Source: Comamonas sp. JUb58
Lineage (GTDB): Bacteria > Pseudomonadota > Gammaproteobacteria > Burkholderiales > Burkholderiaceae_C
Direction: 5' to 3'
NCBI RefSeq assembly: GCF_004364775.1
Contig: NZ_SOAL01000004.1
Location: forward strand, 1 to 64,000
Length of the DNA: 64,000 nt
The translations under genes were made by a program, and so were the position numbers. Positions 18,687-27,663 of this stretch are shown piece after piece. The notes beneath the pieces were generated by a model, which had not been told where the DNA came from, searched no databases, and saw only the letters and a program-made list of their open reading frames with translations. The number at the start of each line of letters is the position of its first letter. The stretch's first letter is position 1.

Positions 18687-19412
18687 ATGGACTCGCAATT
18701 CGGCATCGCCCACGTCTGGGCTCAGGGAGATTTCGTGACCAAGACGGTCGCAGTCATTCTGGTGGCCATGTCTCTCGCTTCCTGGATCGTGATCGTCATC
18801 AAGGCGCTCGACATCATGCGTTTCAAGAAGTACGCCCGCAGTGCCCAGGACTTCTGGCACAGCGCTGACTTCGCAGCCGGCCTGAGCAAGCTGGGCGAGC
18901 AAGGCGACAACCCCTTCCGCCAACTGGCCATCGAAGGCCGCGAAGCTACCGCCCACCACCGCAAGACCGCCGAGCACCTGCATGACTCGCTGGACGTCAG
19001 CGACTGGATCACGCGTTGCCTGCGCAATGGCATCGACGAATTCACCGCCCGTGCCCAATCCGGCCTGGCCGTGCTCGCATCGGTGGGCTCCACCGCTCCC
19101 TTCATCGGTCTGTTCGGTACCGTCTGGGGCATCTACCACGCACTGGTGGCCATCGGCATGTCGGGCCAGTCGTCCATCGACAAGGTCGCCGGCCCCATCG
19201 GTGAAGCGCTGATCATGACCGCCCTGGGTCTGGCCGTTGCGATTCCCGCCGTGCTGGGTTACAACGCCCTGGTGCGTGGCAACAAGTCGGTGCTCAACCG
19301 CCTCAACAGCTTTGCCCATGACCTGCACGCCTTCTTCGTGACCGGCACCCGTCTGAACGTGGATTCCAGCAAGCCAGGCGCCGTGGTCACGCCGCTCAAG
19401 AAAGGTGCCTGA
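18687..19412 (+). CDS. exbB: TonB-system biopolymer transporter ExbB
   Basis: 241 residues with three membrane helices (about 16-38, 135-158 and 170-195) and a cytoplasmic loop, the MotA/ExbB proton channel fold. The GSTAPFIGLFGTVWGI block is diagnostic. With ExbD it forms the proton-driven motor of the TonB complex in the inner membrane. The ATG at 18687 follows GGAAATAGGA, 23 bp after tonB; exbD follows after two bases. Confidence 0.95.
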   Translation: MDSQFGIAHVWAQGDFVTKTVAVILVAMSLASWIVIVIKALDIMRFKKYARSAQDFWHSADFAAGLSKLGEQGDNPFRQLAIEGREATAHHRKTAEHLHDSLDVSDWITRCLRNGIDEFTARAQSGLAVLASVGSTAPFIGLFGTVWGIYHALVAIGMSGQSSIDKVAGPIGEALIMTALGLAVAIPAVLGYNALVRGNKSVLNRLNSFAHDLHAFFVTGTRLNVDSSKPGAVVTPLKKGA

Positions 19413-19414
19413 TC

Positions 19415-19828
19415 ATGGCTTTTGGAACGCAAGACGATGCCGATGAGGTCATGAACGAGATCAACATGACGCCGCTGGTGGACGTCATGTTGGTGCTGCT
19501 CATCATCTTCATCATCACCGTGCCGGTGATGAAGCACTCGGTCAACATCGACCTGCCACGCGCCGTCAACACGCCGGAAGATGCCAAGCCGGATACCATC
19601 CAGCTGGCCATCCTGCCCGACGGCAGCTACAACTGGAATGGCAAGGCCGTGACCGACGCCGAACTGGAATCCAATATGCAGGCCGAAGCCAGCAAGGAAC
19701 CCCAGCCCGAGCTGCACATCCGCGGTGCCCGCGATGTGAAGTACGAAAAAGTGGCCCAGGCCATGGCCGCTGCCCAGCGCAGCAACCTCAAGAAGATCGG
19801 TTTCATCACCGACCAGGTGGGCGAGTAA
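19415..19828 (+). CDS. exbD: TonB-system biopolymer transporter ExbD
   Basis: 137 residues. One N-terminal helix contains the essential proton-path aspartate in PLVDVMLVLLIIF (about residue 23), then a periplasmic domain. It pairs with ExbB in the TonB motor. It starts two bases after the exbB stop, so translation is probably coupled. A strong terminator ends the tonB-exbB-exbD transcript. Confidence 0.95.
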   Translation: MAFGTQDDADEVMNEINMTPLVDVMLVLLIIFIITVPVMKHSVNIDLPRAVNTPEDAKPDTIQLAILPDGSYNWNGKAVTDAELESNMQAEASKEPQPELHIRGARDVKYEKVAQAMAAAQRSNLKKIGFITDQVGE

Positions 19829-19845
19829 AGCGCTCCCCTCCCAGC

Positions 19846-19872
19846 AAGGGCTCCAGCAGGAGCCCTTTTTTC
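19846..19872 (+). terminator. Terminator after exbD
   Basis: Stem AAGGGCTCC (19846-19854) and GGAGCCCTT (19859-19867), loop AGCA, then a T run. Confidence 0.88.
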
Positions 19873-20062
19873 TTGCCGGCTGCAGACCAGATCAGGTTTA
19901 CCCGCAGTGACGCCCAAGCGACGCCGACAGCCCGCCTGCCCTGCCTAAACTGGGCCGCAGGACAAGCGCCATGGCGACCTGTACTGGCCGAAGCAGCGGC
20001 GGGCAAACCGACCATCACCAGCGCCTCCCCCAACTATCACTAGATTGAGGAGACACCGATTG

Positions 20063-21106
20063 ATGAAGACGTCCCGCACCCAGCCATCCCCCACCCCCTT
20101 GCGCAGGCGCCAGATGCTGCGCTTGGCTGTGGCCAGTGCCGCTGCCGCCAGTGGCCTGCCGCTGGCCACCGTCGCGCGTGCAGCCAGCGACAAGGCCAGC
20201 TTCCCCACCAAGCCTTTGCGCGTGATCGTGCCCTTCGCCCCCGGGGGCGCTACTGATGTGCTGGCGCGCGGCGTCAGTGACCGGCTAGGCCAGCAGCTGA
20301 GCCAGCCGGCCATCGTCGACAACCGCCCCGGCGCAGCGGGCCTGCTGGCCTGCGATGCAGTGGCCAAGGCCGCTGCCGATGGCCATACGCTGACTTTGGG
20401 GACGACCAGTACCATGCTGTCCAACCAGTTCATGTTCAAGAAAATGGCCTATGACCCGCAAAAGGACATTGTGCCCGTGGTGCGTATCTGCTGGTCGCCC
20501 ATCGTGCTGGTCACCAACAGCCAGGTACCGGCACGCAATCTGCAGGAGCTGATTGCCTATATCGTCGCCAACAAGGGCAAGCTCTCCTACGGCAGCTACG
20601 GCATTGGCTCGCAAGGCCATCTGGTGCTGGCCAGCCTGAGCAACCTGACGAATGCCGACATGAGCCATATCGCCTACAAGGGCGAGGCACCGATGGTGCA
20701 GGATCTGGTCGGTGGCCAACTGATGATGGGCATCGGCAGCATCCTCTCGCTCAAGCAGCATATCGACACCGGCAAGCTGCGTGCCATCAGCTTCACCGGC
20801 CCCAGCCGCGTGCCCGCGCTGCCCGATGTGCCCACCTTTTCCGAGCAGGGCCACAAGGAAGATGCCTTCACCATCTCCGGCTGGCTGGGCATCGCCGCCA
20901 CCGGGGGCACGCCCGCGCCCGTGGTGGAACAGCTGGGTGCCGAAGTGCGCAAGGCCCTGCAGACGCGCGAGGTGAATGCCCGGGTGCTGATGGCTGGCTT
21001 TGTGCCCTTTACCGATGACAGCCCGGCACGCTTTCAGGACGACTGGAAGCGCGATCTGCCGATCTGGAAAAAGCTGCTGGTCGATGCCGGCGTGCAGCCC
21101 ACCTGA
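20063..21106 (+). CDS. Bug family tripartite tricarboxylate transporter receptor
   Basis: 347 residues. The N-terminus has Arg residues and a hydrophobic core (RRRQMLRLAVASAAAA) ending VARA, a secretion signal that may use the Tat path. The mature part begins with the Bug signature PLRVIVPFAPGGATDV. Such periplasmic receptors bind carboxylates and feed TctAB-type permeases; hundreds of orphan copies occur in Comamonadaceae and Bordetella. No tctA or tctB gene is adjacent, so this is an orphan receptor with an unknown ligand. The start was chosen for its GAGGAGA site. Confidence 0.9.
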   Translation: MKTSRTQPSPTPLRRRQMLRLAVASAAAASGLPLATVARAASDKASFPTKPLRVIVPFAPGGATDVLARGVSDRLGQQLSQPAIVDNRPGAAGLLACDAVAKAAADGHTLTLGTTSTMLSNQFMFKKMAYDPQKDIVPVVRICWSPIVLVTNSQVPARNLQELIAYIVANKGKLSYGSYGIGSQGHLVLASLSNLTNADMSHIAYKGEAPMVQDLVGGQLMMGIGSILSLKQHIDTGKLRAISFTGPSRVPALPDVPTFSEQGHKEDAFTISGWLGIAATGGTPAPVVEQLGAEVRKALQTREVNARVLMAGFVPFTDDSPARFQDDWKRDLPIWKKLLVDAGVQPT

Positions 21107-21154
21107 GCCCTCGCATCCCGTTTAGCGCCTCTGCCAGCGCCCCAAAAGGCAGCC

Positions 21155-21190
21155 AGCCACGGTCGGCCATGCCTGCACCGTGGCTTTTTG
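21155..21190 (+). terminator. Terminator after the Bug receptor
   Basis: Stem AGCCACGGT (21155-21163) and ACCGTGGCT (21177-21185), followed by a T run. Confidence 0.75.
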
Positions 21191-21233
21191 ACTTTTACCA
21201 AGGCAAATTTCAAATAAACACTGGACTTCACGA

Positions 21234-21251
21234 ATACGAATCGTTATCATT
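21234..21251 (+). promoter_or_regulatory. Fur box before hemP
   Basis: By my count ATACGAATCGTTATCATT matches 14 of 18 bases of the Fur consensus built from three GATAAT-type hexamers. It lies 31 bp before the hemP ATG, where Fur binding would block the promoter when iron is plentiful. Confidence 0.7.
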
Positions 21252-21281
21252 TGCTTCAGTTTTATCCCTGTGAGTACTGCC

Positions 21282-21482
21282 ATGCAAACCATCGCCCTAC
21301 CCGCCACCCCGCTTGCCGCTGCCAGCAAGAGTGCCAGCGTGTCCCAAGGCCATGCCACGCAATCGGCCGCCCTGGAAAGCAGCGAGCTGCTCCAAGGCGC
21401 CAAAGCGGTATCCATCGTGCACAACGGTGCCATCTACCGTTTGCAAACCACCAAGCTCGGCAAGCTGATCCTGACCAAGTAA
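21282..21482 (+). CDS. hemP: Hemin uptake protein HemP
   Basis: 66 residues. The C-terminal HemP core has SSELLQGAKAVSIVHNG and YRLQTTKLGKLILTK. Family members are small and often precede haem receptor genes; in some species (HmuP) they act as co-activators of haem uptake. An in-frame GTG at 21270 is an alternative start. Here the gene stands alone, with a Fur box before it and a terminator after it. No haem receptor or ABC importer adjoins it, so the target genes lie elsewhere. Confidence 0.88.
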   Translation: MQTIALPATPLAAASKSASVSQGHATQSAALESSELLQGAKAVSIVHNGAIYRLQTTKLGKLILTK

Positions 21483-21550
21483 GCCTGCATCGCCCGCCAA
21501 TGGCTGCCGCCCTCCCCATCAGGGACTCGGCGGCAACAAACGCAGCCAGC

Positions 21551-21582
21551 AAAAAGCCAACTCCTTGCAGTTGGCTTTTTTA
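21551..21582. terminator. Bidirectional terminator between hemP and the Lrp gene
   Basis: Stem AGCCAACT (21555-21562) and AGTTGGCT (21569-21576), with A and T runs on both flanks. It serves the convergent genes. Confidence 0.85.
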
Positions 21583-21625
21583 TGCGCGCCTGACATGCCA
21601 GGGGCAAGGCCGGCTACACACCCAA

Positions 21626-22087
21626 CTACACACCCAATGGCAAATCTGCATGCTTGAGGGTGCGCAGCACAAAGCTCGACTGGCTGTGCCGTATGCCCTT
21701 GATCTTGTAGAGCTTCTCGCGCAGCAGGCGCTCGTAGTCGCGGGTGTCTTTGACGACCACGCGCAGCAGGTAGTCGTATTCACCCGAGACCAGGTGCGCC
21801 TCCACCACCTCAGGGATCGTGGCCAGCAGCTCGCCAAACTTTTCCAGGGTGTTGTCGCTGTGGCTGTCGAGGGTGACCATCACCAGGACCGTATCGCCCA
21901 AGCCCAGCGCCTGCGGCGACAGCCGCACCGAATAGCCCTGGATGACACCGGCCTCTTCCATCTTCTTGATGCGGCCCCAGCAGGGCGAGGCGCTCAAGCC
22001 CACCGCCTGGCCAATCTCCTGCAGGCTGGCCCGGCTGTTGTGCTGCAGCTGGCGGAGTATTTTGCGGTCCAACGTGTCGAGAAGCAT
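21626..22087 (-). CDS. Lrp/AsnC family transcriptional regulator
   Basis: 153 residues from the ATG at 22087; a GTG four codons earlier is less likely. The N-terminal winged helix-turn-helix includes ASLQEIGQAVGLSASPCW, and the C-terminal RAM domain (about 65-150) would bind an amino-acid effector and build oligomers. It is a typical amino-acid-responsive local regulator. The upstream 386-bp gap, shared with the divergent desaturase-type gene, is AT-rich near the start, as expected for self-regulation. The effector is unknown. Confidence 0.9.
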   Translation of the reverse strand: MLLDTLDRKILRQLQHNSRASLQEIGQAVGLSASPCWGRIKKMEEAGVIQGYSVRLSPQALGLGDTVLVMVTLDSHSDNTLEKFGELLATIPEVVEAHLVSGEYDYLLRVVVKDTRDYERLLREKLYKIKGIRHSQSSFVLRTLKHADLPLGV

Positions 22088-22473
22088 GATTTTCTGCACC
22101 AGCCTTAAATTTAGAATATTTTTCTATATTAATGCGATGCATCCAGAAAAACAAAATATTTTTTGCCAACCAAGCCGGCATACTTTCTGCATCGAAACAC
22201 TTTTACCGAAGCCTCTTTCTGGCAGAGCCTGCTTACCGGCAGCCCCTCTCTCCACCAGCCCCCAGGCGGTTTCCGCTGCCATGGGGGCTGTTGCATTGCG
22301 GCGCAGCGTCTGCGCTGGTTATGTAACAAAACTATTGCATTTGCGCATCCGTTTCCCTGTGCGGCCTGCGCCTGCTCCGTGGCATAGTGGCGCCCTGGAA
22401 CAACGACAACAGACCGCCCTCTATGCGTTGAAGGGTTTGGAGATCAGCGCATACGACCGGTCAATAAACAGCT
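22088..22473. other. 386-bp divergent promoter gap
   Basis: No gene is visible. The first 90 bases next to the Lrp gene are AT-rich, with repeated AATATTTT-like patches (22110-22160) fitting Lrp-type binding. The rest is ordinary. Confidence 0.45.
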
Positions 22474-23598
22474 ATGTTTAAGCGACTCAACGAACTGTCT
22501 GAAAGCCATGGCGCCTTGCGCGCGGGCCAGGGCATGGTGGCCGGCGTCATCGCGCTGATCCTGGCGGCCCTGTGCTTCCTGGGCGTGCTGGCCTTTCACT
22601 TCCCGCAGTACCTCACCACGCCGGAGCTGCGCCGCAGCTACAACGTCGATGTGATGCGCCAGCTGCTGTTCTGGAGCATGGTGATCGCCGGAGGTCTGTC
22701 GGTAGCGCTGATCGTGCTGGGCCGCGTCCGCTGGCTGGCCGCCTCGGCCTTTGGCCTGGTGGTGCTGTCGGCGCTGCTGGGCGGCCACAAAGTGCCGGTG
22801 GGCAGCTTTGCCACCAATACGCCCTACATCGGCCTGGACTGGTTCATTCTGGATCTGATGGGCAGCGCACTGATCTTCATCTTCATCGAAAAGCTGTTTG
22901 CGCTGCGCAAGGACCAGCCGGTCTTCCGCCCCGAGTGGCAAACCGACTTCCACCACTTCCTCGTCAACCACATGGTGGTGGGCTTTGTGCTGCTGGCCAC
23001 CAACCTGATGGTGCACCAGTTCTTTGGCTGGGCCGCCAATGACGGCATTCGGGGCTGGGTGGCCAACCTGAACTTCTGGGTCGCGCTGTTCCTGATCATC
23101 CTGGTGGCCGATCTGGTCCAGTACTGGACGCACCGCGCCTACCATGAGGTGCCCTTGCTCTGGCGCATCCACGCGGTGCACCACAGCGTCAAAAGCATGG
23201 ATTGGCTGGCCGGCTCGCGCCAGCACATTCTGGAGCTGCTGATCACCCGCACCCTGGTGCTCGCCCCCATCTATGTGCTGGGCTTCAGCAAGGAAGTGAT
23301 CGATGCCTACATCATCATCGTCGGCTTCCAGGCGGTGTTCAACCACGCCAATGTCAGCGTGCGGCTCGGCCCGCTGCGCTATATCATCGTCACGCCCAAC
23401 TTCCACCACTGGCACCACAGCCAGGATGCCGAGGCGCTGGACAAGAACTACGCCGCCCATTTCGCCTTTTTGGATTACCTGTTCGGCACCGCCGTCAAGA
23501 GCGATAAAGTCTGGCCTACCGATTACGGTGTGCTCGGCGACTATGTGCCCAACGGCTTTTTCAAGCAGCTGAAGTTTCCCTTCACCTGGAAGGGCTGA
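22474..23598 (+). CDS. Sterol desaturase/fatty acid hydroxylase family protein
   Basis: A 374-residue integral membrane protein with about six helices. The di-iron histidine clusters are HRAYH (WTHRAYH), HAVHH and HHWHH, in the order and spacing of the fatty acid hydroxylase superfamily. These enzymes use oxygen to hydroxylate or desaturate lipids in the membrane; the bacterial substrate is usually unknown, with hopanoids, ornithine lipids and lipid A fatty acids as possibilities. It is followed after 36 bp by a MurU-like gene on the same strand, so the two may share a transcript. Confidence 0.88.
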   Translation: MFKRLNELSESHGALRAGQGMVAGVIALILAALCFLGVLAFHFPQYLTTPELRRSYNVDVMRQLLFWSMVIAGGLSVALIVLGRVRWLAASAFGLVVLSALLGGHKVPVGSFATNTPYIGLDWFILDLMGSALIFIFIEKLFALRKDQPVFRPEWQTDFHHFLVNHMVVGFVLLATNLMVHQFFGWAANDGIRGWVANLNFWVALFLIILVADLVQYWTHRAYHEVPLLWRIHAVHHSVKSMDWLAGSRQHILELLITRTLVLAPIYVLGFSKEVIDAYIIIVGFQAVFNHANVSVRLGPLRYIIVTPNFHHWHHSQDAEALDKNYAAHFAFLDYLFGTAVKSDKVWPTDYGVLGDYVPNGFFKQLKFPFTWKG

Positions 23599-23634
23599 GC
23601 ACACACCCGCTCATCTCCATTGCTTCCACCACCA

Positions 23635-24390
23635 ATGTCATTTCCTCCCGATTTTCGCGCCCAGGCCATGGTGCTGGCCGCCGGCCGGGGCGAGCGCATG
23701 CGCCCGCTGACCGACCACACACCCAAGCCCCTGCTCCCCGTGCAGGGCAAGCCGCTGATGCAGTACAGCATGGAGCAGCTCGCCCGCGCCGGCGTGCAGC
23801 GCCTGGTCATCAACACCGGCTGGCTGGGCCAGCAGGTGGCCGATGCCTGGCCGGCAGCGCCCGCCCTGGCCCAGTTGGGCAGCGAGCAGCTGCAGATTGC
23901 CTATTCCCGCGAGGACCTGGATTTTGGCGGTGGTATCGAGACCAGCGGCGGCATCAGCCGCGCGCTGCCGGCGCTGGACGATGCCTTCTGGCTGGTCTCG
24001 GGCGATGTCTTCATCCCCGGCTTTCCGTTTGATGAGGCCCTGCGCCAGCGCTTTGCGCAGAGCGATGACCTGGCCCATCTCTGGCTGGTGCCCAATGCCC
24101 CCCACCACCCCAAGGGCGACTTTGTGCTGACCGCCGAAGGCCGGGCCGAGAACCCCGCTGCCGACGACCCGCGCCCGCGCCTGACCTACTGCTCCGTCGC
24201 CCTGCTGAAAAAAGACTTGTTCAGCGCGCCCTACTGCGATATTTCTGCGGGCAACCCGCAAGGTACCAAGATGCCGCTGGTGCAGCAGTTGCGCGCCGCG
24301 ATGCAGGCGGGCCGCTGCAGCGCCAGCCGCTATGACGGCCCCTGGGTGGATGTGGGCACTGTCGAGCGCCTGCAGGCCATTGGCGGCTGA
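23635..24390 (+). CDS. murU: MurNAc-1-phosphate uridylyltransferase (MurU-like)
   Basis: 251 residues of the nucleotidyltransferase (NTP_transferase) fold. The N-terminal signature is VLAAGRGERMRPLTDHTPKP (about residues 14-33), followed by the lysine that binds phosphate. The closest known type is MurU of the cell-wall recycling path, which makes UDP-MurNAc from MurNAc-1-phosphate and gives intrinsic fosfomycin tolerance in Pseudomonas and many proteobacteria. Its usual partner, the kinase AmgK, is not adjacent here. Other sugar-1-phosphate nucleotidyltransferases are the alternative. The ATG at 23635 is used. Confidence 0.78.
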   Translation: MSFPPDFRAQAMVLAAGRGERMRPLTDHTPKPLLPVQGKPLMQYSMEQLARAGVQRLVINTGWLGQQVADAWPAAPALAQLGSEQLQIAYSREDLDFGGGIETSGGISRALPALDDAFWLVSGDVFIPGFPFDEALRQRFAQSDDLAHLWLVPNAPHHPKGDFVLTAEGRAENPAADDPRPRLTYCSVALLKKDLFSAPYCDISAGNPQGTKMPLVQQLRAAMQAGRCSASRYDGPWVDVGTVERLQAIGG

Positions 24391-24654
24391 GAGCCTGCAC
24401 TAAAAACCCTGCAAACCACTGCCGCAATTGGGTAATTTGCGACGGCAGCAGCTTTGTTGCCATCGCAGCTATATGTAATTTTTATTTATATATCAGTCAT
24501 TTAAATAAATAACCCAGTATCGGTGCAGAAAATCGGCAGAACGACAGCATAAAAACCCCAATACCGGATGGTTTGACCTTGCCCACAATGCAAAACGCAG
24601 GCGGGCTTCCGCAGGCGCCTATAAAACCATTCGGCACAGCCGGGGAGACACGTC

Positions 24655-25632
24655 ATGCAGATGAAGACATTGGCCTGGGGGATTGGACTTGCAATGGGCC
24701 TGATGGCCGCAGGACCCGCATTGGCGCAGACCACGATGCGCATCAGCATCTCCGTCGCCCAGAATTCGCACCAGGGCATTGCCATTGACACCTTTGCCAA
24801 GGAAGTGGAACAACGCACCGGCGGCCGCTACAAGGTGCAGACCTTCTACAACGGCTCCCTGGGGGGCGAGCGCGAGTCGATCGAGGCCGTGCAGCTGGGC
24901 ACCCAGGAGCTGGCCTTCAGCTCCAGCGGCCCGGTGCCCAATTTCGTGCCCGAGACCAAGATCCTCGATGTGCCCTTCCTGTTCCGCGACAAGGCCCATG
25001 CCCGTGCTGTGCTGGACGGCCCCATCGGCAACGAGCTGCTGGCCAAGTTCGACAGCAAGGGCTTCAAGGCCCTGGCCTGGGCGGAGAACGGCTTTCGCCA
25101 CATGACCAATTCCAAGCGCGCCATCAACAGCCCGGACGACACCAAGGGCCTGAAGATCCGCACCATGGAGAACCCGGTCCACATCCAGGCCTACAAGGCC
25201 CTGGGCATCATCACCACGCCGATGGCCTTCCCCGAGGTGTTCACCGCGCTGCAGCAGGGCACGGTCGATGGCCAGGAGAACCCGCTGCCCGTCATCACCT
25301 CGGCCAAGTTTGACCAGGTGCAAAAGCACCTGAGCCTCACAGGCCATGTCTACTCGCCCTGCATTCTGGTGATGAACAAGGCCGCCTACGACAAGCTCAG
25401 CGCCGACGACAAGACCGCCTTTGTCCAAGCCGCCCAGGCCGCCACCAAGGCCAACCGCGCCCGTGTGGACCTGGACGACGCCAACGGCGTGGCCGAGCTG
25501 CGCGCCAAGGGCATGCAGGTGGTCGAGAACGTCGACAAGGCCAAGTTTGTTGCCACCTTGACGAAGACCAATGCCGACTTCGAGAAGCAGTTCGGCAAGG
25601 CCAACCTCGACCGCATCCGCAACTTCCAATAA
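24655..25632 (+). CDS. TRAP transporter substrate-binding protein DctP
   Basis: 325 residues with a cleavable signal (MQMKTLAWGIGLAMGLMAAG, cleaved after ALAQ). The DctP fold shows GSLGGERESIEAVQLG, the selector arginine region KIRTMENP, and AFPEVFTALQQGTVDGQENP. It binds an organic acid in the periplasm for the Q/M permease encoded downstream. The ATG follows GGGGAGACACGTC. The three genes form a complete TRAP operon; the ligand could be a C4-dicarboxylate or a sugar acid, which the sequence alone does not settle. Confidence 0.92.
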   Translation: MQMKTLAWGIGLAMGLMAAGPALAQTTMRISISVAQNSHQGIAIDTFAKEVEQRTGGRYKVQTFYNGSLGGERESIEAVQLGTQELAFSSSGPVPNFVPETKILDVPFLFRDKAHARAVLDGPIGNELLAKFDSKGFKALAWAENGFRHMTNSKRAINSPDDTKGLKIRTMENPVHIQAYKALGIITTPMAFPEVFTALQQGTVDGQENPLPVITSAKFDQVQKHLSLTGHVYSPCILVMNKAAYDKLSADDKTAFVQAAQAATKANRARVDLDDANGVAELRAKGMQVVENVDKAKFVATLTKTNADFEKQFGKANLDRIRNFQ

Positions 25633-25769
25633 GCCCTGCGCTGGGACAGGTGGCTGCACCTCTCCATCGCAGCGCCTCCCTTGATTCCCCCCACCGCTGC
25701 TGACGCCTGCCCGGCGCCAGCAGTTGCCGTGTCAACTCTCGCAAGGAGGATGGCGCCAGGCGGCTTTGC

Positions 25770-26288
25770 ATGCGCCTGGCCACCCCGGTCACCATGAAAA
25801 AAGCTTTTCTCAACTTTGAGCGCTGGACATCGGGCATCGCCATGGCCGGCGCCTGCCTGATGCTGGCCATCGCATCCGTGCTGGGCATGTTCCAGATCCT
25901 CACCCGCTTTGTGCTGGAGCAGCCCGCCGAATGGACGGAGGTCCTGATCCGCTTCAGCATCATCTGGATGGTCTTCCTTGCCATTCCGATGGCCTTCCGC
26001 CAGGGAGCCATGGTCAGCGTCGATGTGCTGAAGCGCTGGGCACCACCGGCGATGCGCCGGCTGCTCAGCGGCCTGGTCTGCATCGCCACCCTGGTGCTGC
26101 TGGCCGTGCTCATCTGGTGGGGCTGGGACTATGCCCGCCGTGGCGGCGTGCAGACCATGGCCGGGCTGGAATCGCTGTCCATGTTCTGGGCCTACCTGGC
26201 CGTGCCGGTCGGCGCGCTGTTCGCTGTATTTGGCGTCATTGGCAACCTGCTCGAACCCCAAAACACCGAACTGGAGAACGCGCAATGA
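25770..26288 (+). CDS. TRAP transporter small permease DctQ
   Basis: 172 residues with four membrane helices (about residues 24-45, 57-78, 98-120 and 138-160). It is the small subunit of the TRAP permease that supports the large subunit. An AGGAGG site lies 20 bp before the ATG at 25770, a loose spacing; the ATG at 25794 (MKKAFLNF) is an equally good start. Its stop overlaps the dctM-type start by four bases (ATGA). Confidence 0.88.
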   Translation: MRLATPVTMKKAFLNFERWTSGIAMAGACLMLAIASVLGMFQILTRFVLEQPAEWTEVLIRFSIIWMVFLAIPMAFRQGAMVSVDVLKRWAPPAMRRLLSGLVCIATLVLLAVLIWWGWDYARRGGVQTMAGLESLSMFWAYLAVPVGALFAVFGVIGNLLEPQNTELENAQ

Positions 26289-27559
26289 CCGCCGTGATGC
26301 TCACCACCATGGTGCTGTGCTTTGCGCTCACCGTCTCCGTGGCCGTGTCCATCGGCCTGGCCGCTGTCCTGGGCATCCAGGTCAGCAATGCCAACATGCT
26401 CATCTCCGTCAAGGAGATGTTTGGCGCGATCAACAAATTCCCGCTCGCCGCCATCCCGTTCTTCATTCTGGCCGGCAACCTGATGGAGACCGGCGGCATC
26501 TCGCGCCGGCTGGTGGAGTTTGCCAAGAGCATTGTGGGCGGCATCCAGGGCGGCCTGCCGATGACCTGCGTGCTCACCTGCATGATCTTTGCTGCGGTCT
26601 CGGGCTCCTCGGTCGCCACCACCTTTGCGATCGGCGCCATCCTGATCCCCGCGCTGATCAAGCACGGCTACCCCAAGACCTATGCGGCCGCGCTGCAGGC
26701 CACCAGTGCCGAGCTGGGGGTGATCATCCCGCCATCGATTCCGATGATTCTCTATGGCGTCAGCGCCGAGGTGTCGATTGGCGAGCTATTCATCGCCGGC
26801 GTTGGCCCGGGCTTGTTCATCAGTGCGGTGCTGATGTTTTTCGTCTGGGCCTACTGCAAATACAAGGGCTGGGGCAAGAACGATGGCGAGGGCCGGCTGG
26901 GCTTTGGCAAGGCCGCGCTGCAGGCGGGTTGGGCGCTGTTGATGCCGGTGATCATCCTGGGCGGTATCTATGGCGGGGTCTTCACCCCCACCGAGGCCTC
27001 GGCCGTGGCCGTGTTCTATGCGCTGGTCGTCGGCATGCTGATCTACCGGGAGATCAAGATCCGCGACCTGTATGCGATCTTCCGCAAATCGGCGATCTCC
27101 TCGTCGATCATCATGTTCATCATCGCCAATGCCGGGCTGTTCGCGTTCCTGATCACCCGCGCCGGTGTGCCCGATGCGATTGGCCGCTGGCTTGAAGAGG
27201 TGCTGCAAAGCCCGGCCATGTTCCTGCTTGGCGTGAACGCAGCGCTGTTCATCATCGGCATGTTCATCGAGACCAGTGCCGCCATCATCGTGCTGGCCCC
27301 GATCCTGGCACCGGTGGCCATGCACTTTGGCATCGACCCGGTGCATTTCGGCCTGATCATGGTGGTGAACCTGGCGCTGGGCATGATCACGCCGCCGTTT
27401 GGCGTCAACCTGTTTGCCGCCTGTACGGTGGCCCGAATATCACTGGACCAGATCATGAAACACCTGCTGCCCTTTGTCGGGGTGATCTTGCTGTGCCTGA
27501 TGGTGATCACCTATGTGCCGGGCATCTCGCTGGCCTTGCGCGACTTGGTCTACCGCTGA
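26285..27559 (+). CDS. TRAP transporter large permease DctM
   Basis: 424 residues with about twelve hydrophobic segments. Family motifs include PFFILAGNLMETGGI near residue 60 and PPSIPMILYG near residue 150. It is the sodium-driven translocating subunit working with DctQ and DctP. It starts in the overlap with the small permease gene, so the two are translationally coupled. A terminator closes the operon before the glycine riboswitch. Confidence 0.93.
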   Translation: MTAVMLTTMVLCFALTVSVAVSIGLAAVLGIQVSNANMLISVKEMFGAINKFPLAAIPFFILAGNLMETGGISRRLVEFAKSIVGGIQGGLPMTCVLTCMIFAAVSGSSVATTFAIGAILIPALIKHGYPKTYAAALQATSAELGVIIPPSIPMILYGVSAEVSIGELFIAGVGPGLFISAVLMFFVWAYCKYKGWGKNDGEGRLGFGKAALQAGWALLMPVIILGGIYGGVFTPTEASAVAVFYALVVGMLIYREIKIRDLYAIFRKSAISSSIIMFIIANAGLFAFLITRAGVPDAIGRWLEEVLQSPAMFLLGVNAALFIIGMFIETSAAIIVLAPILAPVAMHFGIDPVHFGLIMVVNLALGMITPPFGVNLFAACTVARISLDQIMKHLLPFVGVILLCLMVITYVPGISLALRDLVYR

Positions 27560-27580
27560 TCTGGCCCACCTGCATCGCTG

Positions 27581-27607
27581 AGCCACCGCCCGCCGGTGGC
27601 TTTTTTG
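27581..27607 (+). terminator. Terminator after the TRAP operon
   Basis: Stem AGCCACCG (27581-27588) and CGGTGGCT (27594-27601), loop CCCGC, then a six-T run. Confidence 0.88.
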
Positions 27608-27663
27608 TATGTTGACCGACCCTTTTGCAGGCGCAAGCGACCAGTTGCCGCTAAAATCGCCGC

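Noticed and set aside
24391-24654. AT-rich island before the TRAP operon as a mobile element
   Set aside because: No inverted ends or coding sense. It is more simply the promoter region of the TRAP operon.
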